Source of the DNA: Boletus sp. NGJ
Taxonomy: Eukaryota; Basidiomycota; Agaricomycetes; Boletales; Boletaceae
DNA: 64,000 bases
Reading direction: 5' to 3'
Assembly: GCA_019096195.1 (NCBI GenBank)
Contig: JAGTXK010000027.1
Coordinates: forward strand, 434,001-498,000
The translations under genes and the position numbers were made by a program. The notes beneath the pieces were generated by a model that was not told the origin of the DNA, made no database searches, and saw only the letters and a list, made by a program, of their open reading frames with translations. Positions within the stretch are counted from its first letter, which is position 1. The number at the start of each line of letters is the position of its first letter. Shown piece by piece: positions 1 through 11,939 of this stretch.

Positions 1-433
1 TGCCCTGCAGTCGCCCACAACTGGAACGTTGGCGGACATCGGAGGCGTAGATGCGGGCGTGCTCGTCTTCTACACCTCCACCCTGCTCAGTTCTCACATC
101 CCGCCAACGGACGTTGATGCGCTGAAATCGTTCTATGACATTGCAGATGGACAGATGCGTCCGGTTATCGTCGTGCTACGGGGCTGCGATGACGAAGTAG
201 TCGCCCAGAGATGTTGGGCTGACGTCGCCTCGCGTCACAGCAACATCCAGGCATATTTCGTTCCCTTCCCCAGCGCGGTGGATGGCAGGCCTGACACGCA
301 AGCAAAGTTGGGTGAAATGATCCAGGGGTTGTGCATCGAGCACGTCGAGGTCAAGTTCCCGAGACTGAACATAAAATACATTGCTGGCAAACGATTACTC
401 GCAGCCATGGTGAAGCGTGTTGGAGCTAGATGA
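1..433 (+). CDS. 3' end of a GTPase-like (P-loop) protein, partial
   Basis: The frame is open to the left edge, so the gene starts outside the window; it ends with TGA at 431-433. The visible ~143 residues read like the C-terminal half of a small-GTPase-type fold: a hydrophobic strand (AGVLVFYTST), a helix, a second strand (RPVIVVLRGCDDE) where the guanine-specificity loop would lie, and a third strand (IQAYFVPF). The classical NKxD motif is absent; RGCDDE sits in its place, so nucleotide specificity cannot be asserted. The Walker A region would lie upstream. The composition looks coding and no frame break is visible. It could equally be another alpha/beta fold, and the family assignment is tentative. 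Confidence 0.4.
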   Translation, partial: ALQSPTTGTLADIGGVDAGVLVFYTSTLLSSHIPPTDVDALKSFYDIADGQMRPVIVVLRGCDDEVVAQRCWADVASRHSNIQAYFVPFPSAVDGRPDTQAKLGEMIQGLCIEHVEVKFPRLNIKYIAGKRLLAAMVKRVGAR

Positions 434-916
434 TACGTTAGCCGCTCAGATTCTCGACACAATGGACGACATGTTAGGTACCTAGACGATACGTTAACTA
501 GGTACAAGTTAGTGAAGCGATCCATATACATGATCGCTGGTGAACTTACCCGGTTAGAGCCTCAACACAATGGATGAGGAAAAGAGCGAGTGGGAGGACT
601 AAATAATGATTCGACTTGGAATACTGGTGCCGGCGTCGATCGCGTGTGCGCCAACAAAACGGTCATCTCAGTAGACTGTGCTCATGTCGGAGACAGGGCA
701 GGGTCAACGACGCAATCCGCAATACCGAGTCTTCGATCGATAGCGGTTGCTTTTTTCTCTTACTGTAACTATAAATTGAACTCGTTGTCATACGGCGAGG
801 ACGCAAGTGACATACAATTTAACCCGCCAGGGGATAGCATACCTCGGTAGAATGTTCAAGCGAGCAAACTTGATATTGAGTACAAAGATGTTGGTGGTAA
901 ATAAAATCGAAACATT
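434..916. other. Intergenic, no gene recognised
   Basis: The stretch holds short open frames without family resemblance. A short near-repeat is visible: the acgatacgtta motif occurs at about 431-441 and again at 485-495, each followed some 30-50 bases later by a 'ctcaacacaatgga'-like or 'ctcgacacaatgga'-like motif. I see no other structure. Confidence 0.4.
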
Positions 917-1373
917 TCACAGGATGATCTCCGCCAATTTCTGCGCCTCGCTGCGAGGAAGCGCACAACATGCTTCGAGCCTCTTCACTATTTCGTCCTT
1001 CCTGAGGAACGTTCTGCCCGTAAAAAGTGACCGAAGCTTCTCAATAGAGGTGGCGAGCTGACCCCGTGTGTCCTGGATGTCAGAGAGGTTGTGACTGCTT
1101 AGCGCATTGGCATCATGAAACAGTTTCTGAAGAGCCTGCTGCGACTGATCCTCTTTCTCCGTGTACAACATCGCGTGAGCCAGGAGGGTGGGTGATACAA
1201 GCATCTACGACGGAAGAGACCCCATGCTTCTCGAACGTGTCTTTTCGTTTCTCTCCCACTGCCAAATCCTCCACGACGTTTTCGTTTTCAGGTGTGCGAT
1301 GCGGCGAGAGGGGAACGAAACCTGAATGTGGGTATCGCAAACACATCATCTGATCTTCCAAATACACTGTCAC
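917..1373 (-). pseudogene. Fragment of an unrecognised protein, frame-broken
   Basis: Two overlapping minus-strand frames appear to belong to one coding stretch. The upstream frame (to about 1195) contains ENENVVEDLAVGEKRKDTFE and then HGVSSVVDA. The downstream frame runs VSPTLLAHAMLYTEKEDQSQ and ends LAEIIL with a stop at 917. They join naturally only if the frame changes near 1195 without room for an intron, which suggests a one-base indel. The helical, charged character of the second half is protein-like, but I do not recognise the family. It could be the last exon of a decayed gene. Low confidence. Confidence 0.25.
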
Positions 1374-1559
1374 AAGTCCGCCCTTGAACGAATTAACTAC
1401 ATTGCTCTGTAAGTACTTTACTTTGCTTGTTTATCCTTGGACATCACTCCTTCCTAACCACACATCCTGGGAGAGTGAGTCGGAAAGAGACAGCGCAGTT
1501 GCCGGAGAGGCTCGACATTTTCTTGGCGTCCGAAATATGATCGACATGAAAGACCAGAC

Positions 1560-2366
1560 AGCGAACTTAATTTCTCGATGATGCTCCGCTCTAGTAACGA
1601 TTCTGAACGCTTGCCTAACCTGTATCAGAATTCCATGAAAATCCTGCAAGGCCAACCTGGTTTGGACACGCAGCAAATACGTAGCCAGGTTTGTGGTCGT
1701 TTCCAGACAAACAGTGATCGTCACGGTTCATACGGCAAGACCGCAGCATGATATCAGCCGTCTCGCTGCAACACGAACCGATACCAATTCTCACTAGCAC
1801 CAGCAACATCGTGCAACAAGACTATCTGAAGCACATGCTCGATGCGATTGGGAGCCGATTATATTTGTCGTTGGGCTCGAGTTTGCATGAATTCAATACC
1901 TTCCTAGCTCGCTCCTACCATCGGCATGAACTCGATTTGCCCGGTCCCCTCAGCGCCTCCAGTCAAATTGTTCATCCATCGTTCCTCTGGCAAATGTCGG
2001 ATCGAACCCCTCCGAAGAAGATTACGATTACTTGGAGTGCGTTAGAATTCTCGTCGGTGCAGGCTGGGACGCTTCGCTGAGGAATTCAGCGGGCGAAACC
2101 CCCATCCACATTGCAGCGAAATACAACACATTTCTACTAACCAGTACCTGGTTCACAAGAAGGTCTCGTTCGCAGAGATGCCAAGATTCAAACATAAATA
2201 CGAATGCACAGACTCCACGGTACCGCTGATCCGTTTCTTAGTTCTTGGATTCCACGTGACCATGTGGACACGAGGTGGGTCACAAGGAAAGCGATTCAAT
2301 AATTATGTATACAGTAACAGAATTCGAGCCCGTGATCGCGGACACGCAAAGGGGCACTGGGACTAA
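1560..2366 (+). pseudogene. Ankyrin-repeat gene remnant
   Basis: Around 2005-2125 the plus strand encodes a canonical ankyrin repeat (YLECVRILVGAGWDASLRNS, then AGETPIHIAAK). The next repeat (NQYLVHKKVSF) is in a shifted frame, with no space for an intron at the switch near 2128, so the coding frame looks broken. Upstream pieces at 1570-1680 and 1748-1980 are plausible coding segments but could not be joined with confidence. The remnant ends immediately before, and partly overlaps, the probable promoter of the dioxygenase gene. It may be the 3' part of a longer NACHT/ankyrin protein of the kind abundant in these fungi; that is inference. Confidence 0.45.
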
Positions 2367-2442
2367 GAACCGGCTGAGTCCGACACGAGGTTATAAGCAG
2401 CGACCTGTTCCCTCGAGTCCACCCACGCTCCCGAGTACCAGT

Positions 2443-4069
2443 ATGCCAAGTCTCACACTGCCTCCTGCCCCTCACTATCAAGCTGCACCGCCTACCAAAG
2501 CCGATTGTATGTATATGTGCTAGAAATACTGACCCCACTTTGCTCGCTTATCAGACAGGCTACTGACTATTGGATCCAGTGGACTATGTAGACCTTCCGC
2601 TCATCGACTTAGCCAGGTTCGAGGGGACGGAGGACCGCGCCCTGTTGGCGACCCAGGTTCGAGATGCACTCTTGACCCACGGGTTCTTCTACGTTGTCAA
2701 CCACGGATACCGCCAGTCGGAGGCAAGATCCTCTCCCCTTCTTGTTGCTCTGATGTCTGACCGAAACAGACGGACCGGATATTTGATATCGCCGACGTAC
2801 CCTTTTCGAGCGTGAGCGATGAAGAGAAACAGGTACATGCTGGTATCATAAAAAAGACTGGATCGTTCCAAGGATACAAACTACGACATTACTGGGTAAG
2901 CCATTAGCCTTTCGGTCTTCTTCCCGAAGGTCAAACAGCTCACATTTACATAGCACATCGACAACGGAGTTCAGGATCAGATTGAGCATTACAACGGTGA
3001 GCATGATCCATCGCTCTGGCATCTGATTTTGGTTTGTTTAGCAGTTTTTTTTTTTTAGTCAACCGTGATGTCACGAAACGGAGACATCCAGAGGCAATTC
3101 GCCCGTTCCTCCCTGAAATCAAGGAATTCACCAGGTTTAACCACTTCAATGTCCTGCATCCGATCTTGCGGTAAGTCGCGCGTTTCATCGAGACGGTGTA
3201 TGGTTATTATGCTGGGTCACAGATTGATCGCGCTGAGTCTCGAATTACCCGAAGACGCTTTAGTCAATGTTCACAACTATGACACCGTCGGCGAAACATA
3301 CGGTACGCTAGATCCTAAAGTGCCTCGCAGTCTGCTAGTTCGCTCACTTCTTCACCAGTAAGGTTTATGAAATAGTCGGTGTTTTTTCGTCTCGTGTTGT
3401 GCTCGTGAGCTGAGCGGCACTCCGGGTTCCAGTTACCCACGCTCTGCGGAGGAGGAGGCCAAGACCAACCATGTCTGGCTTAAAGGGCACACTGGTCAGT
3501 CCGAAATTTGTCCGATGGTCACGACTCGGAAAGTCACACGGAATTGATGCTGGACGGATAGACTTTGGGAGCATAACCATGCTGTGGAGCCAGCCCGTGG
3601 CTGCCCTTCAGATTCTGTCCAAGGACGGTCAATGGCGGTGGGTGAAGCACATCGACAACGCATTGGTGGGTTTCCGAGTCCACTGTGTTGATTGAGTACC
3701 CTTCTGACGGTATGTTTTATGCAGGTGGTGAATACCGGAGATGCATTGGACTTCCTCACAGGAGGATATTACAAGGGGACCATCCACCGGGTAGTGCAGC
3801 CTCCTCCCGACCAGCAGCAGTACACCCGCCTAGGGGTCTTCTATTTCGTCATGACAAACGACGACACCAAGTTGATACCCATGAGGGAGAGTCCTTTATT
3901 GAAGAGAGTCGGGATCAATCCACGATGTGAAGATGACGTCGCGCCAACGATGGAGCAATGGAGGAAAGCGAGGACCAGTGCGTATGGCCAGAGTGACCTG
4001 AAACAAGGACAAGAGAAGGGAGTGGAGGAAGAAGTCATCAACGGGGTCGTCGTCAGACATTGGAATTGA
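2443..4069 (+). CDS. 2-oxoglutarate/Fe(II)-dependent dioxygenase (isopenicillin N synthase-like)
   Basis: A cytosolic oxygenase of the IPNS/DIOX_N superfamily that would oxidise a small molecule with 2-oxoglutarate and Fe(II); the substrate cannot be read from sequence. Exons join cleanly: ATG at 2443, first intron 2507-2579, a GC-AG intron 2723-2769, then about six more short introns, with the stop at 4067-4069. The N-terminal domain shows YVDLPLIDLARFEG and THGFFYVVNHGY. The iron site is complete: WLKGHTD supplies His and Asp (the codon is completed across an intron), GTIHRVV supplies the distal His, and YTRLGVFY supplies the Arg that binds 2-oxoglutarate. The catalytic core looks intact. 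There are no biosynthetic neighbours, so a secondary-metabolite role is not supported by context. Confidence 0.9.
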
Positions 4070-4577
4070 CGACAAGTACTATGGGAATCTACGAGCGAGC
4101 GGCAATATGTATCAAGTTCAAGTTCGTGGCTGTTCGATATATATATGATGTGTGAAGGTGGAAAGCGATGCACCCTTTACTGTAGCGACAACCCCTTGAA
4201 TTGAAGTCGTCGTCTCCTCCACACATCGAGCAAAGGGATTGCTGTCGGTTACGTCAACTGCCACATCGACAATGCGATGGAAAGGTCCACTGCAGCGCCC
4301 TCCCAGCCAACTTGAGAGAGTCCCATGCATTCAGACCGACAACGTTAAAAGACGGTACTCATTAGATATTAGAATTTAACCCAGAGCACCAGAGTTCCAC
4401 AAGTTGAAATCTACAAGTGAGTAGTACATGTGTGTATAAAGACCGACCGTTCGTACATAATATGTAAGATGTGCACCTGTGCAAGAAAAATTTGTCCACG
4501 CGTGAAAAGTGTAACGTTCGTCTAGACGGGTGTTGAAGGAAACCTAAGAGAACGCCATGGACGTCAAAGCGTAAAGA
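4070..4577. other. Convergent intergenic region
   Basis: This holds the 3' flanks of the dioxygenase (plus) and the Tag1-like gene (minus). It contains AT-rich stretches such as the tatatatatg run near 4138 and short meaningless frames. No further gene is seen. Confidence 0.5.
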
Positions 4578-6520
4578 TCAAGCCTTCTTGCCAATGTGTA
4601 CCACTCCTCGCAGTGGCAAACCCTTCAGTTGGAACCCGACCTCGTCTCCGTCCCCATTATGGAAAGGTAGACCAATGATGTCAACCTCAACGTCGACCGT
4701 ACCTTGAAGGCCCGCGGTCGCACCATCAGAGCCAAAGACTACCTAAAAATCACAGATGAGCGCATGAACGAACCACAGCACTAGACTAGTTACATACCTT
4801 GCGCACAAAATTACTGAACTCTTTTTGTCTCCCTGGCAGGACCTGAATAGGTACATCGATAATCGAGGCTGATATGTTGAAAATAGATCCCTCTCCGTCC
4901 GTACCATCATAAACACTTTCTGCGTCTAACCAGTCATCGGGTAGTATATGACCGAATGCACGAGGAGGGAGAGGCTGTGGGAGACGACTGGGAACATTAC
5001 CCAAAGCGCCCAGAGGGGGGAGCGAATCGTCTACGTCTCCATCAAATATCAGGATATCAGGCATAATCTGCTTGACGTCCATCTGGAAGTTCATGCCTTT
5101 CGGGAGCACGATTAAACCAAACACTTCTCCGCTCGCTAAAAATTCACTTCCATATGGCTTGACTTTCATATTGCGAATCGTCACGTCGCGCAGAACTTTG
5201 GGCTTTGTAGCTGGCGAGGGAAATTCGGTGTTGATGACGAGAGACGGGAGTAGGGGAGAACTGAAGGATATTGGATTGCGTTGAAGAGAGAGGTAACGAG
5301 AGGCAAATAACGACAATGCTTCGATAGCTGTGGATGGCAGCGGAAGGACCTTGCCCGAGATAAATAGCGTTGTATTAGGATGCGTGAGCGTGAATGGTTG
5401 GGTTTGAGCAGAAGCGATTGGGGTAATGGTATCTGAATTCCTAGTTGGGAGTGACACAACAAAAGGTAATGCAGGGACGGCCATTTCAAAGCCAGGTGGT
5501 GCAGGGTTGATGAAAGAAGCACGAGCGTTCAACTGAATTTCCTTGTCCGTAGAAGAGATATCGAATGACTCGACTGAAACAAGTTGAGAGAACGATGGCA
5601 GGGGGCTGTCCTCGCCTGGTTCTGGCAAACCCGGGATAGGAGGAACTGGAAAATGTTGCGCTTAGATTAAAAACGAACTGAGTACAGAATCACTTACTGG
5701 GCAACGATAGTCGCGTTTCAAGGTTATGGAGGTTTGTGCTGAACATACTCCGCCATCCTTTCTCATTGGGACCACCACCCCATACCGCAACTTCGGGAAG
5801 AGATGCCTGGAGTGATGCAGTCCCATTGCGCCATGAATCTTCCACGAATTGGGCAAGATCCGATGAATTGTCCGTTGGCCGTACGAAAACGGGTATAGAT
5901 ACCGGTGTCAGCCATGACGGATCATGGGGTGGATTACTACTGATGGGTAATCGTACTGGCTGCGCCGAGACAGTTGCGAGCAAAGCTTGTTCTGAAGACA
6001 CATAGACTGTGGCAACATTAGCTGTCACGGTCCCGAGAATGCGAATGCCTAGACGGCCAAAAGACTTCCACACGTTTTCCAGGGTGCCTTCGTTGTCGAC
6101 AGTGTTTACGCCAATGACGAACCCGGCGTCGACACCCACCCTGGCATCCAACCTTACCCAGAGCCCTCCATCTGTAGCATTTATAACGTCGACCTTGTCT
6201 GGGCCCTGAAAGACTAGACCATTCGCGAGTACGTCATCTTGTGAGAGATAGGCCAACCGAGTTGCGTAAGAGTATGCTAGGAGCGCCAGAGCTAGGAAGA
6301 CGACCAAGCAGAGGGAGAGTGTAAAGAAGAAGACAAATATCAGTCTCTTCCAGAGTCGGCGCCGCGCTACGGAGTTGTTCTCAAGGTCAGGTTCATCGTC
6401 GTCCGCGCTAACTTGACTGGACCCAGCCTCGAGAAGTGGTGTGGTCTCCGTGGCTTCGCGCGGCTCATCCTTCCCCTTCCCCTTTGTACAATTCTGTCGA
6501 TCTTCGAGTACCGCCGCCAT
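4578..6520 (-). CDS. Single-pass membrane protein, Tag1-like (DUF3712/LEA-type lumenal domain)
   Basis: Three exons. The start is ATG at 6520 (MAAVLEDRQN); a longer frame upstream begins only with GTG. Introns lie at about 5640-5695 and 4743-4797, and the stop codon is at 4578-4580. The first ~70 residues are acidic and cytosolic, followed by RRRLWKR and one strong transmembrane helix (LIFVFFFTLSLCLVVFLALA). The remaining ~500 residues are beta-rich with N-glycosylation sites (NATD, NNSV-like, NGTA) and end HIGKKA. This layout matches fungal vacuolar proteins of the yeast Tag1 (YLR173W) type, where Tag1 signals the end of autophagy; that role is inferred from family resemblance only. Exon joins preserve frame throughout. 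Confidence 0.65.
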
Positions 6521-6706
6521 CGAGGTTGTAGTGAAAAGAGAGGCTGTCACCAAAAGCCGAGCCTCGGGTGTGAATGCTGTCCAGTGGAACGTGGGCTGTA
6601 TCCACTAATTTTGGATTGACCCCTAACTCGACAAAGCTCGAGACACGTGTCCTCACCAACTCAGTGCTTAGGGCCGTTGGTCTGCTCGCAACTTGAACCC
6701 GTTTCT

Positions 6707-7931
6707 TTATTCAGTCGACTCTTTTTCACAACGAAGACAGCGGCAAGTGAAGAACCAACTTTCTTCCAGTTCTCGCCTCCTTTGACCCACCGGCGAATCC
6801 GTGTCAATGTAACTAATGCACAATTCCTCCCCAGCTTGAATTTTCCGAGTAACCTCGAAATGAAGTGCTCTTCCCTCTCGTTTCTTCCAAACGTTTGGCA
6901 TGCAACCTACGATTATTGTTGTCAATTCTATCCCGACTGCGCAGCAACGCACGCACGCACTGTGATTAAAATAACTCGAGCTGACCCATATTCCCCATCC
7001 CATCATCTCGTCTCTCCGGTCGCCATCCCATATCCCGAAAGCATTCCCAGTGTCACGAGCGAGCATTTCGCGAACTGTAGATATGTATTTCCGGAGATAC
7101 TTCGGAAGTGCATGCGAAAGGAAGACATATATACGCAGGTAAGCAGTGAGCATGTGCGGTCGCGCCTGGATATTACGAAGCTCGTTCGTCTGGAGATTGA
7201 GTAATTGCGGCCAGGACACGTATTGATTTCGCGTCGTTTGCAAAGTCTGATTGGATGGGGACAGACCCTCATCGCAGTATCGACGCACGATCGCCGCCGC
7301 GAGCGAACGTGCGATCTCGAGTTCCATATCCTCAAGTTGAAGAGTCGAGTAATAAAGGGTGAGGTGCGTCTTGGAAGCAACGAGCGCCTCTGCGCTCTCC
7401 CAGGCCGCATGGATGGTTCCTTGGGTGATTGTCCTATCTCCAGGCTCGAAGAAGGGAAGCATGGGCTGTGACCTTGACTTGCTCCGGCGATTTGAATCGC
7501 TTCCGTGTCGCAGCTTGACCCTTGGTCAAGAGAGCATCCACTTCCATCAACAAGACAGACACCTCGTCACATTCCCAGCTATCTTTGCAGACTTCGCTGC
7601 AGAACCAAGCAGTCGCCGCACCCGCTCGACTCCATTTGATACTCCAGGTACGAGAGGATCCGGCGGTAGATGGCGCATGATCGCTCGCGGAATATGCGAA
7701 ACAGTGGGCGCAAACTTCCTTTCGGTAATCCTTGTAGATAACGTAGGCGAACGGTGCTTTGTCGGAATGTATCCGCGTCCCAGGCCTGATATCGGAGGTC
7801 GCGAACAAGGAACGTCCTCCGTGAATCGTATTTTGAAGCTCGAAGTATAAGCATCCATCGGATGCCTCGGGCTCAAGACCGTTGGCTGAAGGAGAAGGCA
7901 TGTCAGTGTGATGTTCAACTCGTCCGTACAT
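6707..7931 (-). CDS. SET/MYND-domain protein (SMYD/Set6-like putative lysine methyltransferase)
   Basis: ATG at 7931. An N-terminal split SET segment (HGGRSLFATSDIRPGTRI) is followed by a MYND zinc finger (CAHCFAY, then WFCSEVCKDSWEC). The core SET half follows, with FNHS, GEELCISYID and a cysteine-rich post-SET (CRCLRC). The diagnostic NHSCxPN motif is restored by removing an intron at 6907-6960: it is 54 nt, a multiple of three and free of stops, so an unspliced reading hides it; spliced, the motif reads NHSCMPN. Near 7440-7465 the two frames overlap. Either an 82-nt intron (donor in AAG-G|GTCAAG, acceptor CCTGGAG|AT) or a one-base frameshift connects them, and the skipped segment looks coding. 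Probably acts on histones or other proteins; the target is unknown. Confidence 0.75.
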
Positions 7932-8096
7932 CTTTTCGCGATGGCAACGTTGAGATAGGCCGGCCGGCCCGGCAACCAGTAGAATTTATATGAAAGCAAT
8001 ACAAGTAATCGAACAAAAGCGACGAGGGAGGAAAATCGATCGCGGTACGACATCCCAAATACCGAGTTCACTCCTCGTCGGCCATAATTACATCTT

Positions 8097-10752
8097 TTAA
8101 TTCTTCTGCTTCACTCCCCCAATAGCTTGTTCTGGGCCTTCCGATACGATTTCCATCTCCTCCACCAATTCCGGTAACTCGAATTCGACCAACATATCCC
8201 TCAGATCAAACCTGCCAAGCTTCTCTGCCCACTTCACCAACTTGTCCTTCTCTTCACCTTCAGCAAGGTCTCGACGCCGAAGTAGGTAACGTTTGAGTAT
8301 CCATGGGAGACCATACCGAACAAGGATACCAAGAACCAGCTCCTTCTCCTCAACGATCCATTGATAAGGAGTGTCCTCGGTACGGTCATGCAGCGCTTGA
8401 AGCATCTCACGGAACTTGTCCGGTTTCTCAGAAATATGGTTCTGTAACAGGACCAACAAGTCGATGGCATCATCGTCTTCCTGCGTGTAGTGGCGAAGAT
8501 GTTCGAACCCGCCTTCGAAGACGTAGGTCAGCATGGGACAGCGGTCAACGATAGAGTAGCGTCTGGAAATGTCAAACATGAACGCTTGCGTGTAGGACCT
8601 GGCAATTGCCTTTTCGATATCCTCTGTCATGATATATGTGATTGATCGCAGGGCGAGGTCCCTGTGTATGGCATGCGCATCGAAGAAATACCTCGAGAGT
8701 GTCTCATCTTCAGGAGGCTGTTTGGTGAGGAAAGTCTAAAACATATGCATGATATCGCATCTCGTGAGATCTAAATGACGCCCTTACCCGCACGGTCGGA
8801 TGACCGAGGCCTAGCCTCGCTAAGGGGTCATCGATCTTGACGAGATTTCCACAGAGCATCAACATATCCTCAGGGGTAACGACAGTCCAGTCGTCGTTCA
8901 AACAGAGCGGAGGGGTGTGTCCTAGTTCAATCTGGACAGCCTCGATAATTTGGGAAAGTGTCAGTGGGCGGAGTGCACCGCCTAGCCATCGTATTGCCAT
9001 CGAGACAATTAGTTGGACGTCTTCACTCCTTTCGTTGACCCTGTTGAGGAGATTGTTCAAGATCCCTCGGGACATCGCGAATCATGTCGTTTACCTGCGC
9101 AACGGACCGACAGACTTCCAGGGAATCTACGATGCATTGAGCATGCCAGAAGCTACAAGCAACTTGTGAGTATCCTAGTCTTCTCGCAAGGGAAGTGACA
9201 CTCACGACCCCGCAGCGCATTTAGTCACTTCATCTAGCACTTCAATCTTCTTAAGTTCCGGGATTGCGTGGAGCCTAGAATGATCCCTCATCCGCTGCAT
9301 CAACCACTCGCGCATGTCTGCAGTCGTATAGCCAATATAATCTTCCAAATCGATGGTAGGTCGGCCTCGATATTTGGCGAGGATGTCTGGATCCGGCCTG
9401 CTCGCGACCAAAATTCGAATATTCGCTTCTTGCATGGCCCTCTCGAGAAAGGTCATCACCGCTGGAACATCATCACATTCGTTGAGACCGTCGACGAAGA
9501 TGGTTCTCTTCTTATGTGACCGCATGGCATGTAAAACGAGATCTTGGAGGGCCTCTGTATCAGTAGGCGGTGGAAGACCAACAAAGTGCTGCTTGGTAAG
9601 ATCAGGGAAAGTCACTGCAAGGTCTGGCTGCGGGACTTGCAGGAACTGAACAAAAAGGGACTTGAGGAAGGTGGAGGTTTCCAAGGTACGAGTGTCGCGG
9701 AAGTCGAAGAAGTAAAACGCAGGAAAGAATTCTGGGAGAATATATGGTGGTTCGTCATATTCTCGTTTATACCCATCCTGCTTCTCTTGTTCCTGTATCT
9801 TCTCCCATAATTCCTTGAATATCTGATTGACTATCGCGGCACTGCAAATCATTAAATTGGTTCCGGGGAGAATTCTGAAGGACCTACAGAATGACAGACT
9901 TGCCAGAGGCGGCTGCGTCATAGTGAGAGTCTGGGTCGTGTCCGGAGAAGAACCACAACATGCCTTTACCACGAATCCAAAGGAACCCTTCCGTGGCCGA
10001 CCACCAATCATGATAACGCTTGCAAACATCCGGGTTGAAAACCCATTTGCACGTTCCTTCGTGCTTTTCCCGCGACATAAATTCTTGCCTATCAGTTGTA
10101 TCGATGAAACCTAGCCACTCAATAATATCCACCGCTAGTTGAACTGAAACCACGCATTCATTAGAACAATATTAGAAGCACCAACGAGACCAACTTTTGG
10201 GATCCAACTTTCTATGCCTGGAACAAGACGCATGTGACAGAGTTTAAAACACAGTATCAGAGAAACTTACGATCTGTAAAAGTCATCGTTATCTGCGGTT
10301 TGTTGCTTGTACTCTTGAATGAGGCGATTCTCCTCGTTCAACATCTCCAATGAAAGTGGGAACGGACCCCTCTTCCGAGTGGGTGTGGCAACTTTTCTAT
10401 GATCCTTGATCGCCGTTGACATGATATTGTACGCGTTCTCCATGTGTGAAGCAAACTGCGCAAGGGGTCCCGGATGGAACCATAGGCTTTCTATCTTCTT
10501 GCGACGCTCGAGGTAACCCTCGGCTTTACGCTCGTCGCTGGTATCGAGAAGGATCTTGGTACTGTTCGCGGCACCTCCCACGGTGATGTATTCGTCGAGT
10601 AGTCTTCTTCGAGGACCTTCTGATTCGCTATCTGAAGCCAGGAACTGATAAAAGCAAATGATAGTTCTCGACAGCATTGTCGAAAACTCATCAATCTTCG
10701 CCCGGACGTCGAATTCTGGAGCAGGAGAGGTTTGACGAGGTTCCTCGTCCAT
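8097..10752 (-). CDS. NACHT-type STAND NTPase, probably disrupted
   Basis: ATG at 10752 (MDEEPRQTS), stop at 8097-8099, about six introns. The N-terminal ~170 residues form an all-helical effector-like region. The NTPase follows: P-loop ASGKSVIL, hydrophobic strand PAFYFFDF, Walker B TIFVDGLNEC, sensor strand IRILVASRPD, then a winged-helix region (IRWLGGALRPLTLSQIIEAV) and a helical C-terminus without ankyrin or WD repeats. Two oddities: the Walker A segment lacks the leading glycine of GxxxxGK[ST], and DSHYDAAA precedes GKS. Near 9045-9060 the frame changes from VPRDLEQS to NNLLNRVNER with no intron-sized gap. The family includes fungal heterokaryon-incompatibility and immune-like receptors. 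It may be a recent pseudogene, or the break may be a sequencing indel. Confidence 0.7.
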
Positions 10753-11939
10753 GGTATAGTGCCAGACGTTGAGGTAGAGGGACTTGGATGATGTGGAGGC
10801 GGTCAGTCGTGCGAGAGCCCCACAGCAACTTTATAGGTGGAATGGGCGCCTGCGCTTCTTTCATCCTGTGCTGTGTCTGAGTGCAGTGGCAAGCAGCAAG
10901 CTCGGGCCTTCAAGTTCACGGTAGCGGACCATGTACACAACACTAGCAAAAGCGAGAGCGGTTGACCGAGACCTGCGGAGCTCAACTAATAGCTCGAACT
11001 CTCAATTGGTACCTCAAAGAAATTTGACAAAATAGCCATGTCACTTCATTAGTGCCATCCGTGGCATAAGCACCATTACAGTACCCGAGTCCATCATTTG
11101 TTGCTCATTCAGACTGCCAGTCAAATTATCGCTAGGGACCTGAGAGTGCCTGAGCGAATATCACTTGAACAGTACACCTGCGTTCTCACGTCCATGTTCC
11201 TTCCAAGTTCCTTGGAGACCGCTGTGTTCCGTTGGATGGGAACTTGACCAGAGGTCCACTCGACCCGTCCCCCCCCAAAAATGTGCCCTTCCAGCATACG
11301 AACCGTATCATATTTGCAGGACCCTCGCGACCTTGAAGGGCTGTCGTCCTGGGACCCACCGTGTTTCCGATCAAGCTGTCGGACAGACGCGTCGGTGACT
11401 CGGCCAACCTGAGATCTTTGCTTGTCATTTTTTGTTTGTTTGTTCGCCTTCAATCAAACTTTCAAAGAGTTCGTTGGCAAGCAATGACGTTAGAGATTAA
11501 CTTTTCATGTCATGCTGACCGTACTTCAAGTAAGGTTCGAGCGACGTAATTCTTGTAATCATCCCAACCGAGCACAAAGGGAAGCGTTGCATTGGGACGA
11601 TAGTTTATGTCTTTCAAAATATCAAACGATCGAAGAGAAAACAATTTTTTGCTGCCCTTGCGGTACGTAAAAGATACATGTTTCTGGAGCTATTAACTCG
11701 AGGTAGAGTAGAGGGTATCAGAGACAGACAATCCTACAATCATAGATGATCTGCAGAAGAATCGAAAGGTGGTTTAAGGGATACAGATTCCGAAGCCATT
11801 GTGAGATGTATGTGGTGATGGTGCAAATGAGAAAGAGATGATGGTGGGAAACTCCTCGAGAAATATGAGACATGGGATTTTTGATGGATGAGTCCATTTT
11901 AGTAACTTTGCCGGGTCCGTCGCGCCTGCGCGTCACATT
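10753..11939. other. Intergenic, no gene recognised
   Basis: About 1.2 kb upstream of the NACHT gene and downstream of the Clp1-like gene (both minus). All open frames are short and of non-coding character. A C-run near 11268-11277 (ccgtccccccccaaaa) is the only simple-sequence feature noted. Confidence 0.5.

Noticed and set aside
6647-7204. 185-codon plus-strand frame
   Set aside because: Antisense to the SET/MYND gene, whose motifs are clear on the minus strand.
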